This document shows positions 23,492 to 29,498 of a stretch of DNA of 29,498 bases, piece after piece. Under the pieces are notes generated by a model. That model was not told the DNA's origin and did not search any database. It was given only the letters and a program-made list of their open reading frames with translations. Position 1 is the first letter of the stretch; each line of letters begins with the position of its first letter. The position numbers and the translations under genes were made by a program. Location of the stretch: the NCBI GenBank assembly GCA_035295705.1, contig DATGIN010000163.1:1-29498 (forward strand), read 5' to 3'. The stretch is from Poindextera sp035295705 (GTDB lineage: Bacteria; Pseudomonadota; Alphaproteobacteria; Caulobacterales; Caulobacteraceae).

Positions 23492-24411
23492 GTGCCAGGC
23501 GGGTTCGACCATCCACCGATCGTCATCGAAGGCTCACGCGTGCGCGCCGCGTTACTGCTGGTCGGCTCGCTCGCCTTCGTCGCAGGCGGCCTCATGCTGG
23601 TGACGCAAGCCGCGACCCCGGCCGCGGCCGCGGTTCCGCTGGTCTTCTTCGGCGCCTGCTCTGTCGCGACCCTTTGGATGCTGGCCCGGCCGCCGCGCAT
23701 GGAGATCGGTCCTGACGGCCTCGTCCAGCGGTCTTTCTGGCGGACGGAAAAGCTGGCCTGGAGCGACGTGCAGGACTTCCGTCCCGCAACGCTCGGCATC
23801 GGGACGCGCGCGGTCGGGTTCGACTACGCGCCCGGTCGGCGTCCGCGCGGCCCGCTCGATCGCCTGAACCTTGCCCTGACCGGTGTTGAGGGCATGCTGC
23901 AGCCGGGCTACGCGCTCGAGCCGCATGCGCTGGCCGACCTTTTGAACCAGGCGCGCGAGCGTTGGCTGGGCGAAAACGCCGCGAGCGCGGCAGACGCCGC
24001 GGTCCCCCCCGTCGAGCGTGGCTTTGCCGGCGCGCGCATGAACGGCAAAGTCTTCCTGATCGGGTGGCTGTGCCTGGTAGCGGCGGTGACGTCCATCTCA
24101 CGCGCGCCCGGATTCGAGCAGCCGGCCTTTGCGATGCTGCTCGTGTTCGGCGCGCACCTGTACGCGCTCAGGCTGCACGACGTCGGCCGCTCCGGCTGGT
24201 GGCAGCTTGGCCTCTACGCGGCGCAGGCCGCGATGGTGGGCCTGGCCGGCGCGATCGGCCTCGATCCGATGCGGTTCGGCCTCGCGTTCGCGGCGGTCGT
24301 CCAGCTCGCTTTCACGGCCGGCCTCGGCGCCCTTCGAGGCCAGCCGGCGGCTAACGTCTTCGGCCCGGCGCCCGGCCAACCGTCGCCGCTCGCCCAGGCG
24401 GAAGCCTTCCG

Positions 24412-24415
<4 letters not shown>
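23492..24415 (+). CDS. Membrane protein: PH-like N-terminal part and DUF805 C-terminus
   Basis: 307 residues from a GTG start (GGGAG upstream). The N-terminal half has two helices (ALLLVGSLAFVAGGLML and PLVFFGACSVATLWML), then a PH-like segment MEIGPDGLVQRSFWRTEKL and WSDVQDF, as in STM3941/YdbS-like membrane proteins. After a soluble linker the C-terminal half has four hydrophobic stretches with YALRLHDVGRSGWWQLG, the signature of DUF805 inner-membrane proteins. So it reads as a fusion of two families usually found apart; both are of unknown function. It ends overlapping the convergent clpB stop by 4 nt. Confidence 0.78.
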
Positions 24416-27006
<2,591 letters not shown>

Positions 27007-27074
27007 TCAAATCCCCTCGTTCGGCGGATTTCGGCGGCCCGCCTTGACCAAGCGCAAGGCCGCCCGAGCTCTGG

Positions 27075-27103
27075 ATTTAGGTGTGGCTCCGGCGCCACAC
27101 AAG
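27075..27103 (-). promoter_or_regulatory. Heat-shock-like (sigma-32 type) promoter of clpB with internal palindrome
   Basis: On the minus strand CTTG (complement of 27100-27103) is followed after 18 nt by CCTAAAT (complement of 27075-27081). This resembles the alphaproteobacterial sigma-32 pattern of CTTG and a C-rich/AT -10. The spacer holds an inverted repeat GTGTGGC-GCCGGA-GCCACAC (27081-27100) that could be an operator. The distance to the clpB ATG is about 70 nt. Likely given the gene, but weak as a motif match. Confidence 0.4.
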
Positions 27104-27265
27104 GACGCCAGCGCCTTTTCTCACCGGGCTTTGCGACAAGCTGACGCGAAGCTGAACGCGAGGATCAGACCTTTTTCAATACCTCGGGCGCAAGCTCCAC
27201 GCCTGGAACTCGAAGGTTCGGCTCCGCGTCTATCAAGAGCGAACCAAGATGACGGGAGTGAAGCG

Positions 27266-28165
27266 GTGAAACGGCGTCCACACGGGTTGCTTGGCATGGG
27301 GGTGGCCTGCATTCAGGCGGCCGCAGCCGGACGTACGGAGCATCAGCCCACTTCGGCCGATTACGCGGAGCATGTGGTTCGCCGCATCTCGTTCGAAGCG
27401 GGCGGCGGACATGGCTGGCGGATTTCGGCGCTGGAAACCCCGCGCGAGCGCCCGACCCCCTGGAAGATCGTGGTCATCACCGGCGCGCCGTCGTGGTCGG
27501 AGTACTGGGCGCCGGCGATGGCCGCGCTGCCCGGCGACCGCCAGATGATCGTCGTCGATCGCCCCGGATTCGCCGGCAGCGAGCCGTTCGATTGCGTCCC
27601 CGACATCCGCGTGCAGGCCGAGGCCCTGGCGCCGGTTCTGGACGTCTGCCCCGGACAGCGCATCCTTCTGGTCGGCCAGTCCTACGGCGCCGCCATCGCC
27701 ACTCTGATGGCCGAGGCCAACCCGCGCAAGGTCGCCGGCGTCGTCCTCTTGTCCAGCTACCTCGGCGTCGCCGGACCGACGGCGCGCTGGCTGATCGGCC
27801 TCGGATCCAGGCTGCTCAATTTGATACCCCGCGACCTCAGGAACGCCGTCCTCGAGGTGCGGGACCAGAAGGCGCAGCTGACCTACATGCGCGCCGCCCT
27901 CGAGCATCTGTCCGTGCCCGTGCACATCATCCACGGCGACCATGACGACTTCGCGCCGATCGAGATCGCCGAAAGGCTGGTCAAGGAGACGCATACGCGT
28001 CGTCCCGTGCGGTTCCAGCGCATCGAAGGCGTGAACCACTTCTTCAACGACGGCCCGACGGACCTGCTGTTCGGCTGTCTCGAGGCTTGCATTCCCAAGG
28101 GCGAGCCATTCCGCCTGCGCTGGCCGCGGCTGCCGAAGCTCGACCTGCACCAGCCCGCCACCTAA
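27266..28165 (+). CDS. Alpha/beta hydrolase
   Basis: 299 residues from GTG at 27266 (GGGAG 7 nt upstream). The N-terminus MKRRPHGLLGMGVACIQAAAAG is basic then hydrophobic, perhaps a weak signal or anchor. Fold elements: VVITGAPSWSEYW (oxyanion region), MIVVDRPGFAGSEPF, the nucleophile elbow LVGQSYGAA (Ser), VVLLSSYLGVAG, acid region VHIIHGDHDDFAP (Asp) and the catalytic His in GVNHFFND. The substrate is unknown. It is divergent from clpB over 259 nt and ends tail-to-tail with a GNAT gene sharing the CTAA region. Confidence 0.85.
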   Translation: MKRRPHGLLGMGVACIQAAAAGRTEHQPTSADYAEHVVRRISFEAGGGHGWRISALETPRERPTPWKIVVITGAPSWSEYWAPAMAALPGDRQMIVVDRPGFAGSEPFDCVPDIRVQAEALAPVLDVCPGQRILLVGQSYGAAIATLMAEANPRKVAGVVLLSSYLGVAGPTARWLIGLGSRLLNLIPRDLRNAVLEVRDQKAQLTYMRAALEHLSVPVHIIHGDHDDFAPIEIAERLVKETHTRRPVRFQRIEGVNHFFNDGPTDLLFGCLEACIPKGEPFRLRWPRLPKLDLHQPAT

Positions 28166-28680
28166 TCGAGCGCCAGGACTAGCAGGTCCTCGTTGTGGTC
28201 GACGCCGTCGTAGCGCAGCGCCCGCGGCGCCGTGCCGTAGGCTACGAACCCCAGGCGCCTGTACAGCTCTTTCGCGGACGGATTGTCGCTCGTCACCGAG
28301 CACAGCAGTTGCGCCACGTGTGCGCGGGCGTGGTCGATGACCCGCTGAACCAGCGCCTCGCCCAGCCCCCGACCCCGCAACGCGGGCTTCAGGTACACGC
28401 CGCCGAGGACGCCCTTGTGCGCCGTCTTGGCGCGCGGCTCGCGCTCGAAGCCGGCCGAGCCGCAGAGCTCGCCCTTGGCGTAGACGCCAAAGCGCACCGA
28501 AACCCCGTCCTCGAAGATGCGCCGCGCGAAGCTCTCCAGCGGTTGGACCGCCTCCTCTTCGTAGCTCGACTTGAACGCGGTGGGGTGGTCCTTCAGCATC
28601 TCCAGCCGAAGCGAGCGCCAGGCTGATGCCTCGTCCCGCCGCATCGGGCGGATTTCGATGTCGGGATCAAGCGGCGGCAT
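28162..28680 (-). CDS. GNAT-family N-acetyltransferase
   Basis: 172 residues from the ATG at 28680 (GAGGG upstream); an upstream in-frame start adds only five residues. GNAT order: IEIRPMRRDEASAWRSLRLEML, GELCGSAGFER, VLGGVYLKPALRGRGLGEALVQ with the acetyl-CoA loop RGRGLG, VTSDNPSAKELYRRLGFVAYG. The pattern resembles general RimI/YitH-like protein or small-molecule acetyltransferases. Convergent with the hydrolase gene. Confidence 0.88.
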   Translation of the reverse strand: MPPLDPDIEIRPMRRDEASAWRSLRLEMLKDHPTAFKSSYEEEAVQPLESFARRIFEDGVSVRFGVYAKGELCGSAGFEREPRAKTAHKGVLGGVYLKPALRGRGLGEALVQRVIDHARAHVAQLLCSVTSDNPSAKELYRRLGFVAYGTAPRALRYDGVDHNEDLLVLALD

Positions 28681-28767
28681 GGAGGCCCTCAGCAACCGGC
28701 GGGCCGCCGCTGGCGACCGCAGCGCCCCTGGCCGCCGGTCAGTCGCCGTTGCCTCGGTGGATAAGGG

Positions 28768-29498
28768 CTAGACGTCTTCGGACACGTCGACGGCGGGCGA
28801 GGGCGCCTCGCCGCCTTCATCGCGCGGCGCTCGCCGCCGGCGGCCGCGAGGGCGGCTCTCGGCTGCGCCGTCGTCGGCGTCTCCGCGCGGTTCGCCACGC
28901 GCCTGCAGAAAGGCGGGGGCCTGGCTAACGCCGCCGTCCTGCGAGCGCAGGATCGGCGAAGCGGACGCATCGGACGTTGTCAGAGGCGCGGCTTGGGGCT
29001 CGACCACGGGCAACGGATCGCTGGCGCGCTCGCTCCGTTCGAACCGCCGGTCGTCGCGCGGGCGGTCGTCGCGGGAGCGATCATCGCGGGGGCGGTCGTC
29101 GCGATAGCGTTCGCGCTCGCCGCGCGGGCGATCGTCGCGATAGTCCCGCTGGCGATCGTCGCGGTAGGGGCGGTCGTCGCGCTGGCGGTCATCGCGTGGG
29201 CGGTCATCGCGTGGGCGGTCGTCGCGTGGGCGGTCGTCCCGGAAGCGATCTTCACGCGGCCGGTCGTCGCGGTAGCCGCCGCGATCGTCGCGGTAGCCGT
29301 TGTTGCGGTCGCGCTGCTGGCGGTCGTCACGCGGGCGCTCGTCACGCCGTCCCTCCCAGCGGTTGTCCTGCCGCCACTCGCCGCGTTGCTCGCCGCCGTT
29401 CCGGTCGCCGCCGTTGCGGTCGCTGTCCTGTTCGCCGGATTCGGTCACTTGGCCGTCCGCGTCCGCGGCGACCGCCGCTGCGCCTTCGTCCTCGAAGT
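28768..29498 (-). CDS. C-terminal part of RDDRP-repeat protein, probably DUF4167 family (5' end outside window)
   Basis: The frame stays open to the right edge; the first visible residues read FEDEGAAAVAADADGQ, so the N-terminus is missing and an internal GTG is not the real start. It is followed by about 100 residues of short RDDRPRDD-type repeats, highly charged and surely disordered, then a tail with basic RPRGRRRRAPRDEGG. The Caulobacter-type DUF4167 proteins I recall have a small N-terminal domain, a FEDE-like segment and an Arg/Asp-rich tail, and lie near prfA-prmC and clpB, matching this neighbourhood. A role in RNA or nucleic-acid contact is only suggested by composition. Confidence 0.65.
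   Translation of the reverse strand, partial: FEDEGAAAVAADADGQVTESGEQDSDRNGGDRNGGEQRGEWRQDNRWEGRRDERPRDDRQQRDRNNGYRDDRGGYRDDRPREDRFRDDRPRDDRPRDDRPRDDRQRDDRPYRDDRQRDYRDDRPRGERERYRDDRPRDDRSRDDRPRDDRRFERSERASDPLPVVEPQAAPLTTSDASASPILRSQDGGVSQAPAFLQARGEPRGDADDGAAESRPRGRRRRAPRDEGGEAPSPAVDVSEDV
29046..29345 (-). repeat. 15-bp imperfect tandem repeat in coding sequence
   Basis: Units of about 15 bp built on GGTCGTCGCG (plus strand) encode RDDRP-like pentapeptides. Copies between about 29184 and 29240 are nearly identical while outer ones have drifted or contain inserted codons (GYRDD, YRDDRQRD). The repeats stay in one open frame, so they are a coding minisatellite that could vary in copy number. 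Confidence 0.75.

Noticed and set aside
29046..29345. Possible CRISPR array
   Set aside because: The unit is about 15 bp with no unique spacers and translates in one frame as charged repeats.

Overview
The window is visibly G+C-rich, with third positions dominated by G and C. It is densely packed with genes on both strands and holds no rRNA, tRNA, phage, transposon or CRISPR that I could recognise. The protein repertoire points to an alphaproteobacterium, most likely Caulobacterales (Caulobacter/Phenylobacterium-like): a DUF4167-type protein near clpB, an AIFM3-like Rieske/FAD enzyme, a GPH-type symporter next to MaoC-type dehydratases, adjoining GANTC sites and a CtrA-like TTAG-N7-TTAG site. 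The taxonomic placement is an inference from gene content.

Layout. 1-1133 (minus): a compact operon of a small two-helix membrane protein, a six-helix membrane protein and an XRE-type regulator cut by the window edge. The genes are joined by 4-nt ATGA overlaps and preceded by a promoter whose -10 lies inside GTAAC/GTTAC inverted repeats, so autoregulation is likely. 1151-4323 (minus): a fold-III PLP enzyme and a bifunctional class A penicillin-binding protein whose membrane anchor seems to be cut off by a frame disruption. 4635-8195: a small unknown gene, then on the minus strand a PI-PLC-like phosphodiesterase, a DUF2188-like small protein, a NudK-type Nudix hydrolase and a luciferase-like monooxygenase. 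8323-10960 (plus): a transglutaminase-like protein, a GNAT and a class C beta-lactamase-like serine hydrolase. 10957-14488 (minus): an MFS symporter followed by two hot-dog dehydratase genes, then a secreted DUF4424 protein.

14578-15827 (plus): a bacterial SET-domain protein with a post-SET cysteine cluster, closely followed by a metallo-beta-lactamase-fold hydrolase. 15814-16779 (minus): an exported SGNH hydrolase with a TTG start. 16909-18426 (plus): a Rieske-FAD oxidoreductase. 18504-20426 (plus): a soluble PAS-PAS hybrid histidine kinase, tail-to-tail with a minus-strand gene (20442-21734) that reads as a degenerate GGDEF plus degenerate EAL protein. A short-chain dehydrogenase is divergent from that gene. 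23001-24415 (plus): a tyrosine-rich secreted protein with a strong terminator, and a membrane protein with a DUF805 C-terminus. 24412-27006 (minus): clpB with a heat-shock-like promoter. Then an alpha/beta hydrolase, a GNAT, and the C-terminal part of an RDDRP-repeat DUF4167-like protein that runs off the right edge.

Most of the window is housekeeping and accessory metabolism. The parts I find least ordinary are the degenerate GGDEF/EAL gene with its CtrA/CcrM-like upstream region, the disrupted start of the penicillin-binding protein, the operator-controlled membrane/XRE operon, and the SET-domain/metallohydrolase pair. I see no clear multi-gene defence or biosynthetic system.
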